Assembly: GCA_013360285.1 (NCBI GenBank)
Contig: JABWCM010000025.1
Location: forward strand, 1 to 35,086
Reading direction: 5' to 3'
Length of the DNA: 35,086 bases
Source: Myxococcales bacterium
Lineage (GTDB): Bacteria; Myxococcota_A; UBA9042; JABWCM01
Of this stretch, positions 1-7,509 are shown piece by piece. Under the pieces are notes generated by a model. The model made no database searches. It was given only the letters and a program-made list of their open reading frames with translations, and was not told the DNA's origin. Position 1 is the stretch's first letter. Each line of letters starts with the position of its first letter. A program made the position numbers and the translations under genes.

Positions 1-1749
1 CTCCTTTGCGGCATATTCGAGCCACGTTTCCTCTGACTTACAACTGGTGGGGCTGCCTAATTTTCCTTCTTCGGTACAGTCTGTTGTAGGGGTGGGTTGG
101 GGTGGGTCTGTCGCTCCAGGAGTGGAGCAGCAAACGTAGTAGGCCATTGCGTAACCACCCGTGTTGGAACACGGAACTGCAACTTCCAGCGCCGTAAGCT
201 CGGCATTTGCTTGTAAACACATTTTGGCGGCGTATTCCTTCCATACCTCCGGTGGCTTACAGCTCGTCGGTTCGCCCATTTTCCCCTCGAAACATGCTTG
301 AGGGTCGGAGTCGTCCGGTGGCGGTTGAGGTGGGGGGGGGACGGATGCAGCACAACACGCGTAATAGGACAAATGGAATCCAGTCCCATCCGCACATGGT
401 TCGGCGGTCGTAAACTTTACAAGGTCGAAACCCTGTTCAGCACAGGCCTTTGTCGCGTATTCCTTCCATATTTCCGCTGGCTTACAGCTATCGGCGCCGC
501 CCATTTTTGCTTCAAAGCATGGGTCGGTTGGGTCAGGTTGGGGTGGTTGCGTTTCGCCACAGCAAATATAGGCAGCAGTGCTAAACCCGCCTGACGCGCA
601 AGGCCCGTACAGATTTAGATCTGCCAGGGACAACCCAAGTTGCAAACAGTCTTTGTAGGCTATTTCTTTGAGTTCACCTTCGTTTTTGCACGTATTCAAC
701 GTTAATTTGTGTTCAACACACTCTCCAGGGGGCGGAGGTGGAGGCTGTGGTTGGTCGACGTTACCGCAACAAACATAAGCCGCGATGCTGAATCCGCCCG
801 ATGAACAGGGACCGTATAGATTCAGATCAGCCAGCGCCAACCCTAGTTGCAGACATTCTTTGTAAGCGATTTCTTTGAGTTCACTTTCGTTTTTGCAACT
901 GTCCAGCGCAAACTTGTTCTCCACACAGCTTCCAGTTGGGGGTGGGGGGGGAGGGGGCGGAGCTATGTCGGAACTACAGCATACAAATATCGCTCCGGAG
1001 AATCCACCGCTTGCACATTGTGCCAAGGGTTCAAATTTTGCCAAATTTTGACCTTTTTCGAGGCACATTTTGGTCAAACTTTCTTTCCACGCTGCGGCAT
1101 CTTTGCAGGCGTTGATATCGACTTTGTGCTCCGCACATGCCGGCTGGGTCGTCGGTGGGGGGGGAGCGCCAGCACAGCAAGTAAATTTAGCGTAGCTAAA
1201 ACCACCTTTACACTCACCGCCGAGTTTTATCTTACCAAATAATAATCCTTGTTCCGCGCATGCGAGCGATGTTTGTTTTTTCCACATTTCCTCAGAGTGG
1301 CATACGTTTGGACCCCCTGCAGAGTGAACGCTGCAGTCCTGCTCGGCGATTGGTTTGGGCGTATTTGCGGGTGCGTCCGGCTGAGTGTCGCCGGTTCCGC
1401 TTTCATTAGCAGAACTTGGGCAGCAAACAAATTCAATTCCCACCAGGCCGGTTTCGCAGGCTCCAATGGGCGCGAACTTGGACAGCGTCAAACCTTTTCC
1501 AGAGCACTTTCCTTCAGCAAATGTGTACCATTTTTTTTCTGGGTAACACCCCGCTGCCTTTACCGCAGTCACTTTGCATTGAGATGCACCCGCGAAAATT
1601 GCGGCGCTGGTTTCCTGTACATCGTCGTCTGTCAGTTCTTCGCCGACATTCGTTTCGTTTATTTCCGTGTCACCACACCCCGTATGACACAGCCCGGCGG
1701 TTCCCAACAACACAACTATCCTTAGTAAGGGCAACTTTCTTTTTTGCAT
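1..1749 (-). CDS. Exported Cys-rich repeat protein, probable lipoprotein (partial, C-terminus beyond left edge)
   Basis: The minus strand is open for 583 codons with no stop, from an ATG at 1749 to base 1. GGAGGAG lies 6 nt before this ATG; in-frame ATGs at 1755 and 1764 touch or contain that site and are less likely. The N-terminus has a basic region (MQKRK), a hydrophobic stretch and HTGC at Cys25, an imperfect lipobox. An acidic spacer (about 26-55) follows. The rest is eight copies (last incomplete) of a roughly 70-residue unit with six cysteines, spaced C-x9..11-C-x13-C-x15-C-x10..12-C-C. First cysteines are at residues 58, 139, 205, 275, 344, 411, 486 and 558. Copies 4 and 5 are most alike. 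Linkers are rich in Pro, Thr, Asp and Gln. I do not recognise the unit as a named domain. The CC ending and regular spacing imply three disulfides per unit in an oxidising compartment. Function unknown; a surface binding or adhesion role is a guess. The reading frame is certain, the lipid anchor less so. Confidence 0.85.
   Translation of the reverse strand, partial: MQKRKLPLLRIVVLLGTAGLCHTGCGDTEINETNVGEELTDDDVQETSAAIFAGASQCKVTAVKAAGCYPEKKWYTFAEGKCSGKGLTLSKFAPIGACETGLVGIEFVCCPSSANESGTGDTQPDAPANTPKPIAEQDCSVHSAGGPNVCHSEEMWKKQTSLACAEQGLLFGKIKLGGECKGGFSYAKFTCCAGAPPPPTTQPACAEHKVDINACKDAAAWKESLTKMCLEKGQNLAKFEPLAQCASGGFSGAIFVCCSSDIAPPPPPPPPTGSCVENKFALDSCKNESELKEIAYKECLQLGLALADLNLYGPCSSGGFSIAAYVCCGNVDQPQPPPPPPGECVEHKLTLNTCKNEGELKEIAYKDCLQLGLSLADLNLYGPCASGGFSTAAYICCGETQPPQPDPTDPCFEAKMGGADSCKPAEIWKEYATKACAEQGFDLVKFTTAEPCADGTGFHLSYYACCAASVPPPPQPPPDDSDPQACFEGKMGEPTSCKPPEVWKEYAAKMCLQANAELTALEVAVPCSNTGGYAMAYYVCCSTPGATDPPQPTPTTDCTEEGKLGSPTSCKSEETWLEYAAKE
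80..1580 (-). repeat. Array of at least seven complete six-cysteine CC repeats (protein level)
   Basis: Each unit reads C...C(K)..(W/L)KE....C...G..L.......C..GGF....(Y/F)(V/A)CC. Units are separated by proline-rich linkers of about 10-25 residues. The C2-C3 (13 residues between) and C3-C4 (15 between) gaps are identical in every complete copy; the other gaps vary by one or two residues. An eighth copy begins near base 80 and leaves the window. The DNA of the copies is diverged apart from copies 4 and 5, so most duplications are old. Confidence 0.8.
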
Positions 1750-1771
1750 ATTCATCTCCTCCATCGTAGTC

Positions 1772-1783
1772 ACTGTACACAGT
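1772..1783. promoter_or_regulatory. 12-bp palindrome (ACTGTACACAGT), candidate operator
   Basis: ACTGT-AC-ACAGT is a perfect inverted repeat just upstream of the ribosome binding site of the minus-strand CC-repeat gene. It lies in the 296-nt region shared with the divergent sigma-factor operon. The half-site spacing (2 bp) is too short for the E. coli LexA box. A binding-site role is inferred from position and symmetry only. The rest of the region 1750-2045 shows no ORF or clear promoter. Confidence 0.3.
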
Positions 1784-2045
1784 CGACGATCATGAAGCAA
1801 TGTCAAGACACTAGGGTACCCAAGAGATTGACCACTTTTGCCGACCGACAAGCACACGTAGGCGGGTCGTTCCGCACAGTTCTGTTCTCCAACTCGGCGA
1901 TATTCGTTGAATTCAGTGCGGCGAATGGTAAAACTGGCGTAAAAATTAGTAAGTTAGCAGGATGATGTAAGTTAAGCTGATAGAGGCACGTTTCTAAAAG
2001 GGACGGGCTTGACGTTTCGGAAAATACTCCGGACCATGACAATGC

Positions 2046-2651
2046 GTGTTTGAAGACGAAGCCCGACTTGAAGAAGAACGAAAGTGGATTGCGGCTTGCC
2101 GAACAGGTAATCGTAAGGCATTCGCCAAGATCTATCATAGGTTCGCCGGCGAAATATTTGCGTCGATTATATTACCGCGGGTCGGAAATCGTGCTGTGGC
2201 AGAGGACTTGTTGTTAGAAACATTTCGAACGGTTTGGGAACAACTTCACACTTACAATGACCGCGGGAAAAGCATTTTCTTTTGGATTGCCCGAATTGCT
2301 GCCAACAAGACATACGATCAGTTACGTGTAGATCGACGATTTCGTCGTTGGGCCACCGACGTGACCGCGATGTGGAGTTCTGGTCACGCAGCTCTTGAAC
2401 AAACCGACGCTGACCTAGGTGCGATGGATTTGTTACAACGTAAGGAGTTGAGTGCGCAGGTTCGGGAAACACTACAGCAACTCAGCCCACGATATCGAGA
2501 GGCGATTCGATTACGTTTTCTGGAATGCAAAAGCAGACAAGATTGTGCGCACGACTTGGCGATTTCGCTCGGCACGTTTGACGTGCTATTGCTACGTGCG
2601 CTGAGGTCTTTTCGTGACCTATGGGTCGTACGAAACCAGCCGACGGAGTGA
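2046..2651 (+). CDS. RNA polymerase ECF-family sigma-70 factor
   Basis: The 201-residue product has the two-domain layout of group 4 (ECF) sigma factors. A region-2-like helical domain spans about residues 10-90, with AFAKIYHRFAG, AEDLLLETFRTVW and FFWIARIAANKTYDQLR; the last corresponds to the -10 recognition helix. After an acidic linker, region 4 starts near residue 140 (LSPRYREAIRLRFLE) and ends with a helix-turn-helix-like segment. Recognition-helix residues diverge from the common GTVKSR form (here GTFDVLL). The start is a GTG at 2046; an in-frame stop at 2037-2039 prevents a longer product, and no strong Shine-Dalgarno precedes it. It is the first gene of a tight four-gene operon whose second gene is placed like its anti-sigma partner. 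Such factors direct RNA polymerase to a small regulon, often for envelope stress; the trigger is unknown. Family call firm, role inferred. Confidence 0.9.
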   Translation: MFEDEARLEEERKWIAACRTGNRKAFAKIYHRFAGEIFASIILPRVGNRAVAEDLLLETFRTVWEQLHTYNDRGKSIFFWIARIAANKTYDQLRVDRRFRRWATDVTAMWSSGHAALEQTDADLGAMDLLQRKELSAQVRETLQQLSPRYREAIRLRFLECKSRQDCAHDLAISLGTFDVLLLRALRSFRDLWVVRNQPTE

Positions 2652-2654
2652 AGC

Positions 2655-3128
2655 GTGAACCACGAACCACCGACTATCGATGAAAAAGAAGCAGCGCGGG
2701 CATTGGCGGAGGCGCTTGATGGGAAACCACTTGTTCCACAGGAGGTTTGTAAGGACGAACTCGAAATCGTAGGGTTGTTGAACAGTGCTTTTCGTTCAGA
2801 CCTAAAGGATCATGAGGTTGAGTTACAGTGGCAACGTGTCTTGAAAGCGACTTCGGTCGAGCCACCGGTAACACCGTGGTGGCGTATCTGGCTGGTGCCA
2901 TTGGGTACTGCCGCTAGTGTCGCCGGACTAATCGTGTTGGTGTTCCGGTGGCAGCCAAGCCTTCCCGCGCCCACTCAGTTGCCGGTTCCATCTACCGAGC
3001 TATTGCTGGCCGAGTCGAAACGAACAATGGCAAATGGTTCCGATTTCCGCGCCGACGAATTATGGGAAGAATACGATGCGTCGGTAATGAACACGTTACT
3101 TTTACGGTATCGGGAAGTAGAACCGTGA
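2655..3128 (+). CDS. Single-span membrane protein, candidate anti-sigma factor
   Basis: The start is GTG at 2655, three bases after the sigma-factor stop, with GGAG 5 nt upstream, so translation is probably coupled. The 157-residue product has an acidic, helical N-terminal part (about 1-72). One hydrophobic segment follows (about 75-97, WWRIWLVPLG then a Gly/Ala/Val/Leu run). The last 60 residues are polar and probably periplasmic. This topology and position directly downstream of an ECF sigma gene fit a membrane anti-sigma factor. No HxxxCxxC zinc motif (ZAS) is present, and the N-terminal part has one cysteine. The product could instead be an unrelated membrane protein of the operon. The anti-sigma role is inferred from context only. 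Confidence 0.75.
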   Translation: MNHEPPTIDEKEAARALAEALDGKPLVPQEVCKDELEIVGLLNSAFRSDLKDHEVELQWQRVLKATSVEPPVTPWWRIWLVPLGTAASVAGLIVLVFRWQPSLPAPTQLPVPSTELLLAESKRTMANGSDFRADELWEEYDASVMNTLLLRYREVEP

Positions 3129-3616
3129 ACACCCGCTGCATGTCACTCACTTTGTGCTCAATTTTGCTCATTTTGGGATGCGCTGACCGGTCCAAAACGT
3201 CAGAGTGGCTCGAACAGGGAAGGCAGGCCAAGGAGCGGGCCACCGCTTATGCGAAAATAGGGGAGCCGTTTAAGGCAATTGTTATCCTACAGAATTTTGT
3301 GGAACTTACACCGCCAGAGTTGATTGCTGCTGATGACGCACGAATCGTGATGCAGTCTACGTTCGAGTTGTTGGGACGGCTGGAATTGGCGGTAAACGAT
3401 CCACAGTCGGCTTTGCGAATGTCCGAATTGTGCCTCAACGAAGGGCTTCGAAATGATTTGTTTACTGCTCGTTGTTGGGCTCTACGAGGAATGGCGCTCG
3501 AACGCATCGGGAACGATCGGCTCGCTTCGGATGCGTATTTGGAGGCGCAACGGCTGAATCTACTCTTGCTGGAGAAACTCGCGAGACACTCGGCCGAAAA
3601 AGGAGACAGCCTATGA
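3125..3616 (+). CDS. Small lipoprotein with TPR-like helical repeats
   Basis: I place the start at GTG 3125, which overlaps the previous stop as GTGA and has GGGAAG about 8 nt upstream; ATG 3140 in frame is an alternative. The open frame extends upstream to 2948, but that part overlaps the previous gene and would bury the signal peptide. From GTG the protein has 163 residues. A short basic start and hydrophobic core end in the lipobox ILGC (Cys19), indicating lipid modification and anchoring. The mature part is nearly all helical, with Ala/Leu/Glu patterns suggesting two or three degenerate TPR hairpins (for example A..Y.K.GEP.KAI..L, and RCWALRGMALERIGNDRLA). It may be a protein-binding partner in the operon's signalling or secretion function. 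No specific family was recognised. Confidence 0.8.
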   Translation: MNTRCMSLTLCSILLILGCADRSKTSEWLEQGRQAKERATAYAKIGEPFKAIVILQNFVELTPPELIAADDARIVMQSTFELLGRLELAVNDPQSALRMSELCLNEGLRNDLFTARCWALRGMALERIGNDRLASDAYLEAQRLNLLLLEKLARHSAEKGDSL

Positions 3617-3957
3617 AACGGCAATGGTGGGTCGTGACATGTTGGCTCAGTGGGGCATGCGCGGCGCAAGCGCCAACCGCTGCGGAGTCGCCAAATGTGT
3701 CGGCGATGATTCTTGCCGAAAATCAAACCGCATCATTGTTGCAGCAGCTAGAGAAAACACTAGAAATTTCGCACAGTGACATTGATTGCGACTCGATATG
3801 TCATATTTATGGTGAAATTTGCTCTCTTTCGTTACAAATATGTCGGATTTCTGGTGAAAATTCGTCGTGGGCCGACGCACAACAACGCTGCAGTTTGGCG
3901 ACTCAACGCTGTGAGTCAGCTAGAAAGGTGGCAAGTAGCCGGTGTAATTGTCAATGA
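3613..3957 (+). CDS. Small exported protein with heptad-spaced cysteines
   Basis: ATG at 3613 overlaps the preceding stop (ATGA) and has AGGAGA 6 nt upstream, so this 114-residue frame is clearly the fourth operon member. Residues 1-20 look like a signal peptide (MKRQWWVVTCWLSGACAA). The mature C-terminal half carries cysteines at 59, 63, 70, 77, 93, 100, 111 and 113. Three consecutive CxxxxxxC-type gaps (63-70, 70-77 and 93-100) place cysteines on one face of two predicted helices, separated by a turn at GENSSWADA. This suggests a disulfide-stapled helical hairpin in the periplasm or outside. No named domain was recognised. A redox- or envelope-sensing role with the upstream sigma and membrane proteins is speculation. 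Confidence 0.82.
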   Translation: MKRQWWVVTCWLSGACAAQAPTAAESPNVSAMILAENQTASLLQQLEKTLEISHSDIDCDSICHIYGEICSLSLQICRISGENSSWADAQQRCSLATQRCESARKVASSRCNCQ

Positions 3958-4129
3958 TCCGCGGCCCGTTCTTGGTCGATTTTTGCGTCACGTACGAAAA
4001 AAATGAATGCAGTGCTGGTATTACAAAACTTGCCGTGATAGATCGTGCGCACTTGACAAAGCCGGTATGGCTTATGCAAGACACATTGTCGGTGGGTTCA
4101 TTGAATTTGAGGCACGTGCGGGAGGCTTC

Positions 4130-4999
4130 ATGTCGGTTTCGGTATCCGAGTTACGCTCCATTCCCCTTTTTCAAGGGATTACTGACGAACACATGACACA
4201 GCTTCTTGGGGCGTTTGAGCAACAAACGCTCCAGAAGGGTGATGTCCTCTTTGAGGCCGGGTCTGAGCCGACCCACTTTTATGTGCTTATTAAGGGTGAA
4301 ATTGCGCTGCGCGAAGAAGGCGAGCCGGGGTACCACCTCCACCCACCCGCACCAATCGGTGAGTTGGGTTCACTGACGGGAATCCGCCGCTATACGACGG
4401 CTATTGCGATCGAACCCTGTGAGCTTCTTCGGGTCACCAAAGCGGACCTGATGAACTTTTTTGAAGACTATGGTGACGTTGCCTTTCCGTTTTATCATAA
4501 CTTGTTGGAAGTTGTGGGCGACAAAATCCGCCGAGATCGCCGTCGTATGGAGGAAATGCGCGCCAACATCATTCGAACGCAGAAAGCTATGAAAAGACTG
4601 CGGGATTTGGTGTTGGAAAGTGAGGATTCGGAGCTATCGTCGGAAATTTACGATACTTTGGAAGGGCTCATCGCCAACAACCGTCGCGCGAAATATGTGG
4701 TGGAGCCCCCTGCTGCATTGCCCTGCTATGTTCGTATGGACGACGGCACTCAAATCCCGGTGCGCCAGTTATCGGCAGTTTGGCTTTCGGTTCCTGACCT
4801 CCCGGGTCGACCTAGCAGTCTGTCGTCATCGTGGAGTGGTGTATTGCTCGCGTTAGACCGAGAAATTCCCCTCAGCGGCACAATCACTCGAATCGAAGAG
4901 GGATTAGTTACCATTGAACTCGATTTGTTGATCGACGAATTCGCGGCACACTTAGAAGATTATATCACCAGGTCACAGATGTTGGATGTGGTTGTGTAA
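4130..4999 (+). CDS. Cyclic nucleotide-binding domain protein with possible degenerate PilZ-like C-terminus
   Basis: The start is ATG 4130, with GGGAGG 4 nt before it; the frame is open from 4007, but the extra 41 residues look non-conserved and lack a ribosome site. The 289-residue protein opens with a cNMP-binding (CAP/CRP effector) domain at about 8-125: LFQGITDEHM, KGDVLFEAG, FYVLIKGEIALRE and the phosphate-binding cassette IGELGSLTGIRRYTTA (Glu78, Arg87). A charged, probably coiled helix spans about 125-185. The last 105 residues begin NNRRAKY and continue as predicted beta strands, recalling a PilZ domain, but the RxxxR and DxSxxG motifs for c-di-GMP are not intact. There is no helix-turn-helix, so it is not a CRP-type transcription factor. 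A cytoplasmic signalling adaptor is likely. Its stop lies 26 nt from the convergent GH1 gene. Confidence 0.85.
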   Translation: MSVSVSELRSIPLFQGITDEHMTQLLGAFEQQTLQKGDVLFEAGSEPTHFYVLIKGEIALREEGEPGYHLHPPAPIGELGSLTGIRRYTTAIAIEPCELLRVTKADLMNFFEDYGDVAFPFYHNLLEVVGDKIRRDRRRMEEMRANIIRTQKAMKRLRDLVLESEDSELSSEIYDTLEGLIANNRRAKYVVEPPAALPCYVRMDDGTQIPVRQLSAVWLSVPDLPGRPSSLSSSWSGVLLALDREIPLSGTITRIEEGLVTIELDLLIDEFAAHLEDYITRSQMLDVVV

Positions 5000-5025
5000 T
5001 TCTGGTCCGTCTGGCGATTGCGTTG

Positions 5026-6855
5026 TTACTGATCTTTTCTGAATTTCTGCTGTTGCTGTACCGAAATAAGTTTGTTTTTTGCGATTTCTCCAAAAACAGA
5101 TGCCGCTTCACGCATTACTCTGGTTTTTGTGGGATTGTCGGGATCCACGGCGAATAGCCCCATTCTGATGTCCATTCCGTGGTTCCATTCAAAGTTGTCG
5201 AGTAACGTCCAGTAAAAATATCCTCGGACATCGGCTCCCTCCGCGAGCGCTTGGTGAACCCAAGCCAGATGTCGGGTAAGATAGCTGGCAGCGACGGTTT
5301 CTCCGTCTCCTGCGCCTCTGGACGATTCTTTGGTGTCGCTTCCGTTTTCAGTAACTATAGTTGGTAACTTTAGATCTTGATCTACGATCTGGATCATCTC
5401 GTAGATGCCCCGTGGATAGTCCTCCCAGGGTTCCAATGTAAATGGGTTAAACGTGGCGAGTGGAGAAAGTGCTGGCAATGCAGACGTTTCCGTGCCTTCA
5501 ACTGTAATGCGTGTGTAGTAATTGATGCCAATGTAATCCATGCGGTTGGCAAGGTCTGCGACGGGTTCCGACACTCCGTCGAGGTTGTCGTCAAGTTGCC
5601 CCAATGCGACTGCGTTGAGAAATACCATGTTCCATAAATAGAACACGTTTTTCGCAGCTTCAATATCCAATTGATTCTGTGGGTTTTTCGGTCGCACGGG
5701 CGCCATGGCGTAAACCACTCCAACCGATGCTCCTACGTTATCCCCGTTTGCATCGATCGTGTCGTTTTCGTGTATCGCGTCATACATACGTGCATGGGCG
5801 TAAATAAGAGCCAACAAGACCGTACGTGCTTCTTCAAGAGCCAACGCGACACTGGGAGGATTCGTGCGATCCGGCTGCGGATAGATGTATCCGGGCAGCA
5901 CAATGGCAAAAGGTTCATTCAGGGTGGCCCACAAATCGATTTCAGCTCCGAATTCTTTGGCTACAAATCCTGCAAACTTTGCTATTTCGTTGACTGTTCT
6001 ATCTTTATCTACCCATCCCTTGGGACTGCAGGTTTTGATGTTGTTGTTACAGCCCACCGCATCGTGAATCCAGATTGGCAGTGTGTAGTGATTTAACGTC
6101 ACCAGGGGTTCAAGTCCGCGACTGCGAAGTGATTGCAATTGTTTGTGATAGTGATCAATTGCGTCTTGATTTGCGATGGCCTTTAAAGCGTCGTAGCCAT
6201 TCGTTCCGTCGGTAGCTGTAGGAAAAATACGGCTCCACTCAACGCTGAATCGATGTGCGTTATTGTGAAGCACGTCTTTTGCTAGATCGTAGTCGTTTTC
6301 GTACAACTCCCAATGTCCCGGACCAACTTTGGCAGGGTCCTGTCCACTAAGATAATTTCCTGGTTTTGCGATGGTTTCTGGGTCCGTGCTGAACTGATAC
6401 CAGTCGGATTGTGTGTCGTCACATTGTGCCGACGACAAAGTTGGGCACCCCATGTCTACTTGAAATCCAGCAACCGCGGAGCCAAATAAGAACTCTTCGG
6501 GAAATGTGCGGTTGATGGCCGGCGGGTACTCATCTCCAATATCTGAGCTGTTTCCAAGGTCGGTTTCGGATTTGATGTCCACTAAGTTATCATCTGTGTC
6601 GACTAAAATATCCGGACTGGACGCAACTTCAGAATCAGCTTCTACGGTATCGACGTCGCTGAGCCCGAAGTCGTTGGTGGTGTCGGCATTTGTGATGTCC
6701 TGAAGCAAAGAGGTGTTGCCATCCGTGCTGCAGCCGACGAATACCCAAGATGCAACGATAATATGCATACAGATTAACGCCATGACGGCACGGCGTGCAC
6801 TTCGGAAGCCGGCGTGATGATCTGCTGGTGAATTAATACGCCTGGTGGGTTTCAT
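5026..6855 (-). CDS. Glycoside hydrolase family 1 beta-glycosidase, lipoprotein
   Basis: The 609-residue product hydrolyses beta-glycosidic bonds by the retaining mechanism. GH1 hallmarks are present: FLFGSAVAGFQVD near residue 122, HRFSVEWSRI (201-210), TLNHYTLPIWIHD (253-265), the acid/base in TLNEP (Glu314), the nucleophile in VTENG (Glu503) and GYFYWTLLDNFEW near the C-terminus. TLNHYTLP resembles archaeal-type beta-glycosidases. The N-terminal signature has Asp where Glu is usual (QVD for QxE). Residues 1-42 form a long signal ending FVGC, a likely lipobox. An Asp/Thr/Ser-rich linker (about 43-110) precedes the catalytic domain, so the enzyme is probably tethered at the cell surface or in the periplasm; GH1 enzymes are more often cytoplasmic. 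The ATG overlaps the upstream methyltransferase stop by 4 nt (ATGA). Substrate cannot be told from sequence. Confidence 0.93.
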   Translation of the reverse strand: MKPTRRINSPADHHAGFRSARRAVMALICMHIIVASWVFVGCSTDGNTSLLQDITNADTTNDFGLSDVDTVEADSEVASSPDILVDTDDNLVDIKSETDLGNSSDIGDEYPPAINRTFPEEFLFGSAVAGFQVDMGCPTLSSAQCDDTQSDWYQFSTDPETIAKPGNYLSGQDPAKVGPGHWELYENDYDLAKDVLHNNAHRFSVEWSRIFPTATDGTNGYDALKAIANQDAIDHYHKQLQSLRSRGLEPLVTLNHYTLPIWIHDAVGCNNNIKTCSPKGWVDKDRTVNEIAKFAGFVAKEFGAEIDLWATLNEPFAIVLPGYIYPQPDRTNPPSVALALEEARTVLLALIYAHARMYDAIHENDTIDANGDNVGASVGVVYAMAPVRPKNPQNQLDIEAAKNVFYLWNMVFLNAVALGQLDDNLDGVSEPVADLANRMDYIGINYYTRITVEGTETSALPALSPLATFNPFTLEPWEDYPRGIYEMIQIVDQDLKLPTIVTENGSDTKESSRGAGDGETVAASYLTRHLAWVHQALAEGADVRGYFYWTLLDNFEWNHGMDIRMGLFAVDPDNPTKTRVMREAASVFGEIAKNKLISVQQQQKFRKDQ

Positions 6856-7451
6856 TGCTGTACCTTCTGAAATATCAGCGTGAGATTATTTACCGGCATC
6901 TGGACGACACCCTGAAGGCAAAACCCAGCGGCGGCTGCCGTCGACTCGACTACACGCAAATCGCGAACGCCCCATTGTGGGTTTCTCTCTCTCAGCGATT
7001 GGTCAAATTCGGCGTTGCTGGGAGCAGCAAAGTGACCGTTTTCGCTGAACGGCCCATACAAAATGAGTAATCCACCGTCGGAAACAACTCGAGCAGCGCC
7101 ATTTATCAATGCTACGGCGCACGCCCAGGGCGCGATGTGAATCATGTTGCTGCATAGAACTGCGTCAACCTCGGTCACTGGCCAATCTGGGTTGAGGACA
7201 TCAAGCAATCGTTGTTGGTGCAGGTTTGGAAGGTTGGTATCTTTACGCCACTGCTCGATGCTTGCGAGCGCTTCGGGGTCGGCGTCGCTGGGGATAAAGT
7301 CAAGGTGCGGAAGATGCTCCGCAAAAAATGCTGCGTGTTGACCCGTTCCACTGGCCACTTCCAGCACAACTCCACGTGTCGGAAGCACGGTTTTTAATAC
7401 CTCCAGAATTGGGCCTTTGTTCCGGTCTGCGGCTCCGGCAAACCGCTTCAT
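6852..7451 (-). CDS. SAM-dependent methyltransferase, DUF938/METTL26 family
   Basis: The 199-residue product matches the DUF938 (UPF0585) family related to human METTL26. It has an N-terminal AADRNKGPIL, motif I VLEVASGTGQHA (SAM-binding glycine loop), an acidic post-I strand (FIPSDADP), the typical CSNMIHIAPW segment and GGLLILYGPF. Length equals the family norm of about 200, and the protein is cytoplasmic. The substrate of the family is not established. It lies 58 nt after acnA and overlaps the GH1 start by 4 nt, so the three genes are probably co-transcribed, although no functional link is obvious. Confidence 0.9.
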   Translation of the reverse strand: MKRFAGAADRNKGPILEVLKTVLPTRGVVLEVASGTGQHAAFFAEHLPHLDFIPSDADPEALASIEQWRKDTNLPNLHQQRLLDVLNPDWPVTEVDAVLCSNMIHIAPWACAVALINGAARVVSDGGLLILYGPFSENGHFAAPSNAEFDQSLRERNPQWGVRDLRVVESTAAAAGFCLQGVVQMPVNNLTLIFQKVQQ

Positions 7452-7509
7452 GACCTTGCCCTACAAACCCATGGACGCATGTTTATCGCCTGTTGCTGAA
7501 GTTTCTGGA

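Noticed and set aside
38-1725. Several short frames on both strands across the left edge
   Set aside because: All overlap the continuous 583-codon Cys-rich frame in other phases and lack protein-like composition.
1801-1806. TTGACA on the minus strand as -35 of the CC-repeat gene
   Set aside because: No -10 match at suitable distance (only TGTACA, 21 bp away).
2948-3124. Upstream extension of the lipoprotein frame
   Set aside because: It overlaps the previous gene and would place the lipobox signal peptide inside the protein; GTG 3125 is coupled to the previous stop.
4053-4058. TTGACA as -35 promoter of the cNMP-binding gene
   Set aside because: No acceptable -10 hexamer at 15-19 bp; kept only as a possible weak site.
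4007-4129. Longer start for the cyclic nucleotide-binding protein
   Set aside because: The extension has no ribosome site, while ATG 4130 has GGGAGG at proper spacing directly before the domain start.
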